This document shows, piece after piece, positions 25,222 to 39,529 of a stretch of DNA of 64,000 nt (its first letter is position 1; every line of letters starts with the position of its first letter). The notes under the pieces were generated by a model that did not search any database, was not told the origin of the DNA, and worked only from the letters and a program-made list of their open reading frames with translations. The stretch is taken from the NCBI GenBank assembly GCA_907164885.2, contig OU015490.1, positions 205,744,481 to 205,808,480 on the forward strand, in the 5' to 3' direction. The DNA is from Dolomedes plantarius (Eukaryota > Arthropoda > Arachnida > Araneae > Dolomedidae). The translations under genes were made by a program, and so were the position numbers.

Positions 25222-26607
25222 AAACTTGTTCAATCGAAAAACTTCAAAAATGACACTACGATTATGCGATCTACGTTTGCTGGAAACAAAATATTGGTAG
25301 TATCGGACAACTTTTTGTTCCAAAATTTTCCATACAAGAATTTGGAATTGAATAATTGTCAATAATTAATAATCATTAATTGTGCACACAAAAAAGAACG
25401 AGGTTCATGGTAATCCAGAGACAGGGGGGTTATTTATAAAAGATTTTTCTTTTAAGTATACATTTGTAAGTTTGATGAAAAGAGTTGAAAAGCAGTGAAA
25501 AAAATTATAACAGGGACATCGAGGTATAGTATAAAGTTATAAGGTATGGGGTAAATGATGATACGATGATGTTTGAAAGTAATGTTTTGGATGTTTGGTA
25601 AGTAATATTTCTATATATTTGTAATGATAGTTGTAAATTCTCCATCGTTCTATAACTTTGGATTTTACGCGAAAGAAATATATCATATATTTTGCTTATT
25701 TTGCCATTAATATTTTTTATTCATGAATAAACATGCTATTTACCTAATAAATAAATATGAAAAGCTAGAATTACTTACCGGTTTGACAATAGAAAATGTT
25801 CTTATATTTTGGTCCAGTGTTGAGTTTAAAATAAATTTTACAGGCTATGCACTGACAACACATTGCCTAATCATATTCGATTGTTGAACAGTTTTAAGAT
25901 AGATTTGTTGGTTAAAATAGTGGAAAAAGGAGCTGGTATGATTTGAATATCAGTTATAATCGTTGGTTATCGTAAAATGATCCTACTAAAGTACGTATTG
26001 TCTTCTAATTTAACAGTATGACAATACCATGTTTTATATACCATGTTTTATATACCAACTTTTTATATACCATGTTTTTAAATTTTCTGTTGAATCATAT
26101 AAACTTGACAATTCTATGTATTAATAAATACTTTTAAAAAATTCTTAATGAATTATCCCATCAACTTGAAAGAAAATGAAGTTAATTGGAAGTTAACTTG
26201 CGTTTAACTTTTCGTTCCCCTCTCGGGCGATAGATGGCTACACCAGTCTACAAAACAAAATTAACTGAAAATAACTGAAAATTAATTTAATTCTGCTTAA
26301 AGATGGCTAAAAGTATTTAAAAAATGCATTGTCATCGTGTTCTTAGCTATTCTTAAAGTTTCAAATGTCTAGCTAGTCGGGAAGTTAGTTGAAAATCGAT
26401 TGCAAGATTTATAAGGGACAAACACACAAACAAGCAAGAAAGGAAGTTAGTAAAAACGTGGTAATAGAAATCTAAAACACTAGAATAAAATTCGCTGTAC
26501 TTGGCATTTACTCTTGTAATTTAACCTTAAGCGACACAAGCTGGTATAAATCAGACTTCTGTCAATAAGTTTATTTAAAATACAATTATTACCTTTATCT
26601 ATACACC
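25222..26607. other. A+T-rich DNA, nothing recognised
   Basis: No gene seen. A short tandem repeat of a ~15-base unit (taccatgttttata) lies at 26027-26090. Confidence 0.5.
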
Positions 26608-26950
26608 GGGCCAGAGATAGCCTAGCGGTAGCGTGTTGGCTTTCGGTATTGACATTGCTGGAATCTCAATCCCGACAAGAGCCATTAAATATATTTGTGT
26701 CTAGGCCGGCTATGGGCACGTTATATCCGTGAACTAGACAGTACTTCTTTGAGGTCAGTGGGTGAGGTAGGTACAACCCCCTCCCCCCCAGATGTCACCC
26801 CTGGGGGTGTTCGGCCAAAACTGAGGTGGTACCTGTCTAAGTCGAAATCTTGTGGTTCCTTTATGAATCGGAGCCGTACTCCTTAGCCCGCAAGCCTGTA
26901 TGGACCTGGTTTGTAATACATCCCAGCCAGGGGCCATAAGCAACAACAAA
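26608..26950 (+). repeat. tRNA-derived SINE
   Basis: The A box lies in atagcctagcggtagcgtg and a degenerate B box in ggaatctcaatcccg. The body has tgtgtctaggcc, cacgttatatccgtgaac and ggtcagtgggtgaggtagg, with a G+C-rich end near 26890-26945. The same family is seen, interrupted, at 23742-24500. A 63-codon frame across it is not a gene. Confidence 0.75.
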
Positions 26951-27619
26951 AAGACCTATACACCTCTTTCTCTAAATTTGTCTTATGACAATAACCATTT
27001 CTGGATTCTATAACTGATATCTGTTTAAATTTTTGTTTTTGTTCGAGGGAACAAATTTGAAGAATGCAGAGGATTGTTGAATGGAAGTTCAAATACTGAA
27101 AGTGAAATATTTCGTATTTTCAGCAGGTACAAAGGATAGATGTTTTAGGGGGATTTTTTCCTATTGTAGGATTACCAATCTTATATTTCTGAATGCAAAC
27201 AAGTCAGTCGTTCCAACTCTTTATTTCTGTGAAGAGTATAATAAAATGATGCTTTCTGAAACGCCGATAGCAAAACAAAAGGACAATATTCGAATTTGCC
27301 AACAAAGGTTTACTAAAAATGTACAAACAATCGGAAAAATGAGATTTTTTTTTTAAATTAAAAAAAATTACTTTTCAGCAGATATAATACTTCAGCGTAA
27401 TTCCTATATCTTCAGACATATGGTTGATACATCCTACTAATATTGCTCAAATGCTTCATACGCAGTTATGAAACAAAGGGAATGTCTTTTACCGCGAAAG
27501 TTAACATTTAGTTATGCTACAGTGCTAAAAGGTGCATAAAGATCAAGTGTTAAATTCTATTATAGTATTGGTGGTATAACTTTGATGCAATGACTTAAAA
27601 TGTGAAAATCTATTCCTCA
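26951..27619. other. Unassigned DNA
   Basis: A 91-codon plus-strand frame (27081-27356) has no recognisable domain. No element ends found. Confidence 0.4.
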
Positions 27620-27627
27620 GTGTCATG

Positions 27628-28090
27628 TAGGGATTCCTAATCTTTTTACGTCTGTGGCACCCTTGGGAATACGATTAGAAACTAGGAGCAACCTTGTTAA
27701 AATTCTAGTTTTTTTCAAATTTTTAACAGTCAAATCAAAGGAGAATTTATATTAAGAGCAGTCTAAATTTAAGTTCAAATAAATTATTACTTTATTGCTG
27801 ATTTTATTTATTGAAAGATATCAGAGACGAAAACCCGATTAGAACATATTAATACTGTTTCGAAAATAGCAAGGTATTCAGTGTAGTATTACACAAGAGA
27901 AAATCAATGGAGATCAGTAAAATTAGTTTTGTTTTATTAATGCGAGTTTTGTGATTGGTGATTAGAGATCAAATGTTTGATATCAACTTAATATTTATTT
28001 TAAGAGGGCTCTATGAATATTTCATTGTATCTAACCAACAAAATATCGCGGTACCATTAACTGCCGCTGCACACCGTTTGGAAATCACTG
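27628..28090. mobile_element. hAT-type non-autonomous element
   Basis: The left end tagggattcctaatc continues tctgtggcaccc, and the right end (other strand) starts cagtgatttccaaac. This wording is common at arthropod hAT ends. The flanks gtgtcatg (27620-27627) and gtgtaata (28091-28098) agree at 6 of 8 positions. The 463-bp interior has no transposase motif. Confidence 0.6.
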
Positions 28091-28320
28091 GTGTAATAGA
28101 TTGAAATATAAATTTCCTGCACTAGGCGTGATGTTTAAAATTCTTATATGTTTTTACATGTCTCACATTTCTGTTTTTACATTTCTCATATGTATGTATG
28201 TTCATTTTGTATTCCCTATCATTTTTTATCCCTTTTCTTTTATGTACATTATAAATATATGCTTGTATGAGGAACATTAGAAGCATGTAGATGTAAAATT
28301 GCATTAAAAGAAAATTAATT

Positions 28321-31300
28321 CATTCTGCTAGATTGATTTGATCTTTAAACATAATTTATTTATTTTTATCTCATGAAGTGTTAACCTTGCTGGCATACTT
28401 ATAAATTTTATTTCAAGGCAAAACTGTACCTTGTGTCAAAAGTCTTCAGAAACTCATTTGTTAAACTATGCGCATGCTTAATAAAGAACATGGTAAACGT
28501 AATGTCCTCGAGTATGATTTTCTGTCGCCCTTAACCTACCGATATTTTGTTACAGAGAAATTAATTTTCCCCTATCTATTTTCTGTCAACAATATGAGTC
28601 AAACTTGCATTTGTCTACGAAAGTATTATACCCGGTATGTGCAAATTACTAATATGGTGATTACATTTTCCTTTTGAAGTTATAGTGTTTGAAATACATT
28701 AGAAATAATATATTATATCAGTTTTGATGAATAATGCTCAATTGATTTTATTAAAAGGGAAAAGAGAAAAATTTTGCATTTTATTTATTTTAATTTGTTC
28801 TTTTGAATTTAAAGGCTTATGCATTTCTAACTGATATCTGTTTTACTTATAAAATTTATTAAGAATGAAAAAAGGTTAAAAATAAATTTATTGTATAATT
28901 TATACATTATTTATTCATTCTGCTAGCTGGATTTGATCTTTAAAACATAATTTATTTTTTTTTTATCTTATTACATTTAAACCTTGCTGGCAGTGTTAAT
29001 TTTTTTTTCAAAGCTGAACTATACCTTGTGTTAAAAGTCTTCAGAAACTCATTTGTTAAACTATGAACATGCTTAATAAAGAACATGGTAAACTTAATGT
29101 CCTCGAGTATGATTTTCTATCGTAATAAACCTACCGGTATTTTGTTATAGAGAAATTAATTTTCCCGTATGAATTTATTGTCAACAAGACGGATCAAACT
29201 TGCATTTGTCCATGAAAGTATTATATCGGTTATGAGCAAATATTTAATATGGTGATTACATTTTCCTTTTCAGTTATAGTGTTTGAAATAGATTATAAAT
29301 AGTATGTTATATCAGTTTTGCTGAATAATGCTGAATTGATTTTATTAAAAGGGAAAAAAGGAAAATTTTGCATTTTATTTATTTTAATTTGTTCTTATGA
29401 ATTTAAATGCTTATGCATTTCTAAGTTATGTGAGTTTTACTTATAAAATTTATTAAGAATGAAAAAAAGTTAAAAATAAATTTATTGTATAATTTACATA
29501 TTATTGTATTTTTTTACTTGTAACAGTATACAAAAAATCTTTATTTTGCGTTTATGGGAAAAATTACTAAAATTAATGAATTCGAAACAACTACCTTTTA
29601 TTAATTTCCAGTGTTTTTATATTAGCAGCAAAAATGTAAAAGATAAGTTTCGCAGTCTAAGGAAAAATAATTGATAGTCATTAATGAGAAAGTAATTTTT
29701 TTATCACTTCCATTTTGTTTCAATATTTTATCAGAAAAAGCATTTAAGAATTTCATTATATTTTTTACTTGTCAGCAATTTCATTCACCTGTTAATAAAG
29801 TAATTATATGAACTTGTATTATATTCCTAAAAACACTGCAAAGATGTCGAACTTTTTTATAATAATAAAATTTGCATAATTTTTTCGAAAGATTTAATGT
29901 TGTATATTTTGAAAATTTGACAACTTCAAATGCCACACCTCAGATCATTCGGATATCATTCTGCCAGCTGAATTTGATCTTTAAAACATAATTTATTTAT
30001 TTTTCTCTTATTAGATTTTAACCTTGCTGGCATTGTTATCAATTATTTTTCAAGGTTGAACTAAACCTTGTGTCAAAAGTCTTCAGAAAATCATTTGTTA
30101 AACTATGAACATGCTTAATAAAGAGCATGGTAAACTTAATATCCTCGAGTATGATTTTCTATCGCCCTTAACCTACCGATATTTCGTTACAGAGAAATTA
30201 ATTTTCCCGTATTAATTTTCTGTCAATAATACCAATCAAACTTGCATTTGTCCATGAGAGAATTATATCGGGTATGTGCTTACAAATATTTAATATGTTT
30301 ATTACATTTTCCTTTTCCAGTTGCAGTGGTTGGAATACATTATAAATAATATGTTATATCAGTTTTGCTGAATATTGCTGAGTTGATTTTACTAAATGGG
30401 AAGAGAGGAAAATTTTACACTGTATTTATTTTAATTTGTTATTAGCTTTAATTATAAAGTTTATTAAGAATGAAAAAAGGTTCCTTTACGGATTAAATTA
30501 TTTTATAATTTATACATTTTAAATTCATTTTCCTAGCTGGATTTGATCTTTAAAATATAATTTATTTATTTTTTTCTTATGAGATTCTAACGTTGCTGGC
30601 ATTGTCATCATTTTTTTTTCAGGGCTGAATTATACCTTGTGTCAAAAGTCTAGTTTGTTAAACTATGAACATGCTTAATAAAGAACATGGTAAACTTAAT
30701 GTCCTCCAGTATGATTTTCTATCGCCCTTAACCTACTGATATTTTGTTACAGAGAAATTAATTTTCCCGTATCAATTTTCTGTCAACAAGACGAATCAAA
30801 CTTGCATTTGTTCATAAAAGTAATATATCGTGTATGTGCTTATAAATATTTGATATGTTGATTACATTTTCCTTTTGCTATTGTAGTGGTTTAAATAGAT
30901 TATAAATTATATGCTATATCAATTTCGCTAAATATTACTTAACTGATTTTTCTAAAGGGGAAAAGAGGAAAATTTTACATTTTATTAATTTTTATTTGTA
31001 CTTATAAATATAAATGCATAGGCATTTTTATTTTATATTATCTTTACTTATAAAATTTGTTAAGAATAAAAAAAGGTCAAAAACAAATTTAATGTATTAT
31101 TTACACATTATTGTATTTTTTACTTGTAACAGTATACAAAAAGTCTTTACTTTGAGATTATGGGAAAAATTACTAAAATTAATGAATTCTAAACAACTAC
31201 CTTTTTTTAATTTCCAGTGTTTTTTTTATATTAGCAGCAAAAATGTAAAAGAAAAAAAGTTTCGCAGTCTAAGTAAAAATAATTGATAGTCATGAATGAG

Positions 31301-31560
31301 AAAGTAATTTTTTTTTATCACTTCCATTTTGTTTCAATATTTTATCAAAAAAGCATATAAGAATTTCATTATACTTTTTACTTGTCAGCAATTTCATTCA
31401 CCTGATAATAAAGTAATTATATGAACTTGTATTATATTTCTAAAAACACTGAAAATATGTCGAATTTTTTATATATAATAAAATTTGCATAATTTTTTCG
31501 AAAGATTTAATGTTGTGTATTTTGAAAATTTGACAACTGCAAATGCCCCACTTCAGATAA
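28321..31560 (+). repeat. Higher-order tandem array of type (A A B) x 2
   Basis: Unit A (~570-600 bp) begins cattctgctagctgg-like at 28321, 28916, 29957 and 30526. Unit B (~450 bp) begins ttattgtatttt(t)ttacttg at about 29491 and 31108. The order A1 A2 B1 A3 A4 B2 implies that an A-A-B block of about 1.6 kb was duplicated after A itself had duplicated. B1 and B2 are nearly identical over long stretches. The most constant part of A is about 150 bases from acatgcttaataaaga to gagaaattaattttccc. Confidence 0.85.
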
Positions 31561-32394
31561 TATGTATTAAACGGAAAAGTGTAGATTTATATGGTTCTAA
31601 AAAGTCATGATAATGACATAAAATTAAAATCTATATTTTTAAAAAGATTGAAAAAGGTTTTTACGCTTATCTTGGAACTGATTTCTGGGACTTTTTAATT
31701 CTGTGTGAGAGTTTGTATGTTATATTCTTCCATGGTTTATAAAAAAAATTCCCGTGATCGCTGATTAGTAAAACCTGATACTACACAGAATGCTTCAGAA
31801 TGGACTCTTACATTTCAAAGGGTAATAAAAAGGGAACGAAACAAATTACAGAAAAAAGCTTTTTATTTTAAAAATTACTTATATTCTAGTTTTGTTGTGC
31901 TGATATTTAAATAATCCATTGATAATAAACAAAATTCTATTGATTAGCAAAATTAATAAAGTCACTATTAATTATATACTCGAAATATCATAAAAAAACA
32001 AGCAATCGAAATTTACAACTTGACAAGTTTTATACTTTAAGTACAAGTATTGAAAATATAATTTAAAGTGGCTGGTAAAATCCTTTTTTTTTTGGTTGAC
32101 TGGTGAACTTTTGGTTTCAAATTAATTATATAAAATTGAATTTTTAATAGAATTATTTCCAGCCTTTCTTTTAGGGTTCATCTTTGTTTCAACTAAGACA
32201 CTTCAACACGCTTGGAATCTGGAGATACTGCGGATGATAGGAAAACTAATAATGCTTATTTTCTTAATTTAATTGAGGTTTCCACAACACGCCTTAAAAC
32301 TAACTATAACTAAATTAAAATTAAGTAATTTAAATATGTTAATACTATAAAGTAAATTAAGTAAGTAAAAGTAAATCTCGTTACAACCAATTGT
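31561..32394. other. A+T-rich DNA, nothing recognised
   Basis: No coding signal or element end recognised. Confidence 0.5.
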
Positions 32395-32927
32395 ACCGTG
32401 AACAGACTATCGTTACAACAATTGTCACTAAGTTTCTAAGAATAACATCACTCATCTGGGGTACGTTATTTGCGATGCACTGCCTAAGCCGATCTCTAAG
32501 TTTTTCAATACTATATTGGTCATCTCTTGGGGAATGGCGACAACTTCCTCAAGAACTGTGGGCTACGGGGCTACGGACACGTTGCGCATTTTCAGGTGTT
32601 CTAATGTTCCGAGGACGACTACTTGGTTTCCTTGATAATGCGTGCCCACTTGCTCTTATGTTTAAATACCATCGCAGGATTATTTTTCAATCAGGAAGGA
32701 CATGAGTTGCATAGACCCCGAAGCGCGTCTTAAATGCCCTCTGTGCCGCGGTTACAGAATCGTTCTTTTAAAGAACGCTTCGAATTAATGTAACCGCGAG
32801 GGTCACCGGACCAACTGACGGTGTTCACTGACAACTAGAAAATATGTCCGTACTGTTGCCACCACCTGCGCTGCCATACCCCCAGCACTTGCTTACCTTT
32901 GACCTTTAGAAATTCACCAGCACCCTG
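32395..32927 (-). pseudogene. Internally deleted DUF4817-type transposase relic
   Basis: The minus strand starts cagggtgctggtg next to TA (32928-32929), then a 5' leader, then AAQRAFKTRFGVYATHVLPD, WYLNIRASGHALSRKPSSRP and RNIRTPENAQRVRSPVAHSS, the N-terminal helix-turn-helix region. Within about ten codons it continues RDDQYSIEKLRDRLRQCIAN and NVPQMSDVILRN, which is C-terminal. The whole DDE core between them is missing. Several in-frame stops and at least one shift are present. The 3' terminal repeat is not found on the left side, so the copy is probably truncated there. Confidence 0.7.
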
Positions 32928-32929
32928 TA

Positions 32930-33454
32930 CAATAAGAATTTTTTTTTCATCCTCTGTATGATTTAAAAAAAAAAATGGAGCCCACTTTTGCTGGAAGAAT
33001 GGTTATCAATGAGCTATTATCCGAATCAAACTACGAAGAAACCATACAAACTCAACAGTAAAGTTTTATATTTCTTTGAGCTATTTAGGTGGTATGTTAC
33101 AGATTTTAAGCTTGATAGTAATTCACAAAACGTGGCTGTAAAATTTTTTTTTCAGGCATTGATACATATTGTTTTAGTTTTTTAAATCTAATGTCATGAT
33201 CGCTTGAAATAGCGTATATACAAAACAATACGTGCATCGAATTTTATATTCAGCTTCTTTTCAATGTTTGAAAGAGAATCGAGGAATAACTAAGTTTAAA
33301 TATATGCAAATGACAGAACGCAAACATTTGAACGAAATTTCGCAAAACGATTGCTGTTTTCTTTCTTGAATAATATGAAAAGCCAACTTTTACAGATTCT
33401 TTATTTCTTTTTGTTTCACTGATGTTTCGAATGCATTAATAGATTGAGTTCAAC
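32930..33454. other. Unassigned DNA
   Basis: A 65-codon plus-strand frame (32988-33185) has no recognisable domain. Confidence 0.4.
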
Positions 33455-33465
33455 ATGACAACAGA

Positions 33466-35795
<2,330 letters not shown>

Positions 35796-36620
35796 ACTGG
35801 GATAACTTTGGCCCAACAAACGAAAAAAGATTGTATGTGCTGTATATAACAAAGGAGAGTGATTATCACTTATTTATTGCAAGGGCCAATAGGTGGCAGT
35901 ACTGCCTTGACTTTCTCATAGTTTTGTCTTATAGTTCCTCAATTTACCACAACTACAGTGCTGCTCCACTTTGGTATCACTAAAACTCCCAGCTTCACTA
36001 AGTCTTCAAACTTTTCCTTGTAAATGTGATAGAGTACGTGATTCAGAGCAGGTAAGTGAATTGTCTCAGTTTATTAATAAATGTTTCAACTATTTTCACT
36101 GTCATTATGTTGATTTATTTTGTCGTTTGCTAACTAATGAATATTTACTACATTAGGCAAACTTTGTCTCAGATCTTGGGGTAACTTTGGCCCAACATGG
36201 TAGTTGGATCAAAGTTACTCCTACTCCTTCTACTTCTAAAAAGAGTCCAGTTTCAAAGAGGCGAAAACGATAATGCCCCAGCGCGTCAGAAAGTAATAAA
36301 CAAAACATTACAAACAGGCGAGTAAATCTCAAAGACAGGCGGACTCTAAATTGGTACACGTATGCTCTGAACTTGTACATGTATGCTGTAGAGGATTTTG
36401 TTATTGTGAAGTACGAGGGTGTTAAATATCCTGAAAAGATTTTAAGTTTCACAGATATCGACCGACCGTTGAATGTAAGAAAAGAAAACTCAAATTTTGG
36501 CGTAGGCCAGAAAAACAAGACTCTATAAATTATGAGTGGGAAGAAGTGGGCGGGAAAATCAATCCTCCGAAAATCGAGTCAAAGAGGAATCAATTTATTG
36601 TTCCAAAACTGGATTATGTT
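35796..36620 (+). pseudogene. Decayed transposon C-terminal module (KINPP type)
   Basis: The plus strand at about 36384-36620 reads EDFVIVKYEGVKYP, ILSFTDID, then after a shift WRRPEKQDSINYEWEEV, GKINPPKIESKRNQFIVP and LDYVS. I associate this kind of small domain with the C-termini of arthropod and fish DNA transposon proteins, but I cannot name the superfamily from this piece. The motif taactttggcccaac occurs twice upstream (35803 and 36180), which suggests that the preceding sequence belongs to the same element. There are one clear frameshift near 36500 and stops further upstream. Element ends were not found. Confidence 0.4.
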
Positions 36621-37756
36621 TCTTCTCCATAGTTCGGACTATCAATTCATCAAAACATATAAGATTGTTAAATTACTGTTTATCCATTATTATTATATTT
36701 TCTTTGAGAATTCACTTGTAATTTAAAAATGAAATTGTTTTGCATAGAAAAAATGTTGATTTGTTGATTTTTTCCAAAATAAGCTTGAGATTAACTCGGA
36801 GTAGATAAGATATTATTGATAGATAAATTGGCAATAATTGTACGTGGTCTAACATTGTAAAAGTTACACACATAAAAGTTTACACATAAAAGTTAAACAC
36901 ATAAAAGTTTAGATAAGCAAAAAAAAAGTTTCTTTGAAAAATATTTTAATTAAATTGCTTTTACATAGTTCATCTAAAATAACAACTTAGATCGGAATTT
37001 CTCAGACATACGTTAGTTTAGCTTCGAATTTTAATTCTTAGAATTTTAGTACCCTGAGGTGTTTATTCAACAAACATAACTTCATTCTATGTATGAATGT
37101 TTTTACTGTGAAAGCGTTTTTAATAAATTGGAAATATTGTCTAAAGTTTCGGTAAACTATTGAAATTTAAAATTGAATTATACCAAAACAAATAACTTTT
37201 AACTTAATGATTTCTGGTACTGAAGCCATTAAAAAGAGATTAATTTTGCTTAGTTAAAAAAAAGAAAAAGTCTGCGGACTGCAGTAAAATTTCCTTAATT
37301 ACATATGTAACTATTAATTTTAATAGTGTGTCAATATAATTTAAACTTTATTCATTGTAGATGATAATTACCTCTTGAAAGTGCTACATTGTATGATAAA
37401 TCCATTAGATAATTGTCATTAAAATGTTTAAAACTCATTTTTCTAAAGCGTGGACTAAAACATTGTTATGATAATTGAATGTTCAGTTAATAAGAAGTGA
37501 TGTGAGAGCAAATACTTTTTTTTCCCAGTTCAGCTAATTACAAAATGTTATATGGATTTCATCATAACTTATAATAATTCCTGTATATGCTGCGATGAAT
37601 TAATTTTTTCAGTTTTTACTTGAAACTTAATGGATTCTTCAAAAAAGTTTATGTTCAGGCTATATAAAATAGTTTTTCTTTGAAAAAGTTTAGAAATTTA
37701 CAATAAATTAACCTTTAGGTTACTGGGCCCATTTTACCGATTCCCTCTTTAGAAGG
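36621..37756. other. A+T-rich DNA, nothing recognised
   Basis: A short imperfect repeat (acacataaaagtt) at 36858-36912 is the only structure seen. Confidence 0.4.
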
Positions 37757-37918
<162 letters not shown>

Positions 37919-38482
37919 ATATTCACTCTTTGGCCCGTATTCTTGGAATACATGCTATCCCACCCCGTAAGGAAAAGGTTAAAAAAATGACTACACAAAG
38001 GTGGAATAAAGTTCTTTAAATTCATATTGAATGATGTTGACATTGATATAAGTGAAGTACCAGACTATCGGAAAGAAGGTATTTAGTACCATACCTAATT
38101 CATTCTTTAACTTTAATGGATTTGAAAAGGAATGCCTCGTATTATAATTTAATAGTTTTTAATAATTTAATAATGAGCCCAACTCTAGTCAAATTTTCAA
38201 GGGTTAAGCAAATTCGGAGCTGCACAAACGCAAAGCCGCTGTAGAAGTCCCGCTGTACTAGTTCTGAGTTGTACGGTGACTAGAAAGAACATGTTAGTGT
38301 ACGCAAGTATTTGATAGTAAATAACATCGTAGCAGTTACGGTACATGTTTTCTGCTTTGAGCTTATTCTAGAGTCTATCATGCAGCAATTAAAATTAATA
38401 AAATTAAAAATAAAGCATTTAAAGGGGTTTAATAAGTATCCACCTTATCCTTGCATTCCGGGCTGCAGTATAATTACTTAAT
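37919..38482. other. Unassigned DNA
   Basis: No gene or element end recognised. Confidence 0.4.
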
Positions 38483-38670
38483 GGGGCTTGTGGCAGCCCA
38501 TTGGTACAGCGTGCTGGTTTTCGTTGCTGAAGGTGCTTGGATCGAATCCTGGCGTCACGCCACGAAAAATGCCTCCGTTCGTGTCGTTCCTTCACAGGGG
38601 GTAGGGAAGTAAAATTGCTGCGTAGTATAGGCGAATGTTTGACGACAAGTGCTTCCGCATTGGAAAAAAA
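38483..38670 (+). repeat. tRNA-derived SINE
   Basis: tggcagcccattggtacagcg fits an A box, and ggatcgaatcc at 38539-38549 is a near-perfect B box. The body continues through cctccgttcgtgtcgttcc to an A-rich, AATAAT-like tail near 38665. It differs from the SINE at 26608, so it is a second family. The 90-codon frame that overlaps it is not a gene. Confidence 0.75.
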
Positions 38671-39529
38671 TAATAATATTAATAATTTCTTAATGACATC
38701 GCTTTATTTCTGTGGACGACCGATGATCGGCAGACGCTGTGTTGTAGGGATAAAACAAACATTTTATAGTTTCCCTATAATCCTAATATTATTTTATGGA
38801 TTATTATGATTACTTTAATCGTATTATTATTATGGATTATATATTTTATATTTATAGATTCTATAGAAACATTTTATTTAGTTTCCCTTTAATTCTAATA
38901 TTATTTATGGAATATTAGGATACCCTTTAATGCTAATATTATTATGGATTATACATTTAATATTATTTATGGATTATAAATATTAATTATTTATTCATTC
39001 GTTGTATAAAATAATATAGAAAGCTAATTAAACTTGATTACACTTAATTATACAAGTTTCATCTTCAAACTTTTTTTTGCATATTATTTGGTAGATAATA
39101 TATGTAATTTTTTTAATTAAAAAAAGAATATAAATATATATATGTCTGAAAACAATAAATGCCAAACTAAATGGGTATATCTTTGTACAACTTGCTCTTT
39201 GTATACTTTGTATTCATGGTAAGGTATCGACTGCATCTGTTACTATAAAGCGGTTGTTTAATTTTAAGTCGATTTTCTGTAGTGATAAAACTATAGTGTC
39301 GCAATGAATACTATAGTGTCTCAAAAGCCTTATGCGGTCTTTTATGGCATTTCATTCCATTCTGTATGATATGGTAGCTAACTGATACTCTAGGAGAATT
39401 AATATTCAGTGCAAAAAATTACCATTCTCAGTACATGATAACGAAATTAATAATTATTTAGCGCAGAAAAACAAAATTTCCCACAGGATATCAATCCTTG
39501 AATTTGAATAATTTAATTTCGAGTATTTT
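38671..39529. other. Very A+T-rich DNA
   Basis: Repeated words (ctaatattatt, ttatggattat) suggest slippage between 38770 and 39000. No coding signal. Confidence 0.4.

Noticed and set aside
26611..26690. Possible functional tRNA gene
   Set aside because: The A box is good, but the B box is degenerate and no acceptor or anticodon stem can be drawn; the family recurs as a SINE. The same holds at 2086, 23742 and 38483.
36153..36518. 121-codon minus-strand frame
   Set aside because: It runs antisense to the better supported plus-strand KINPP module.
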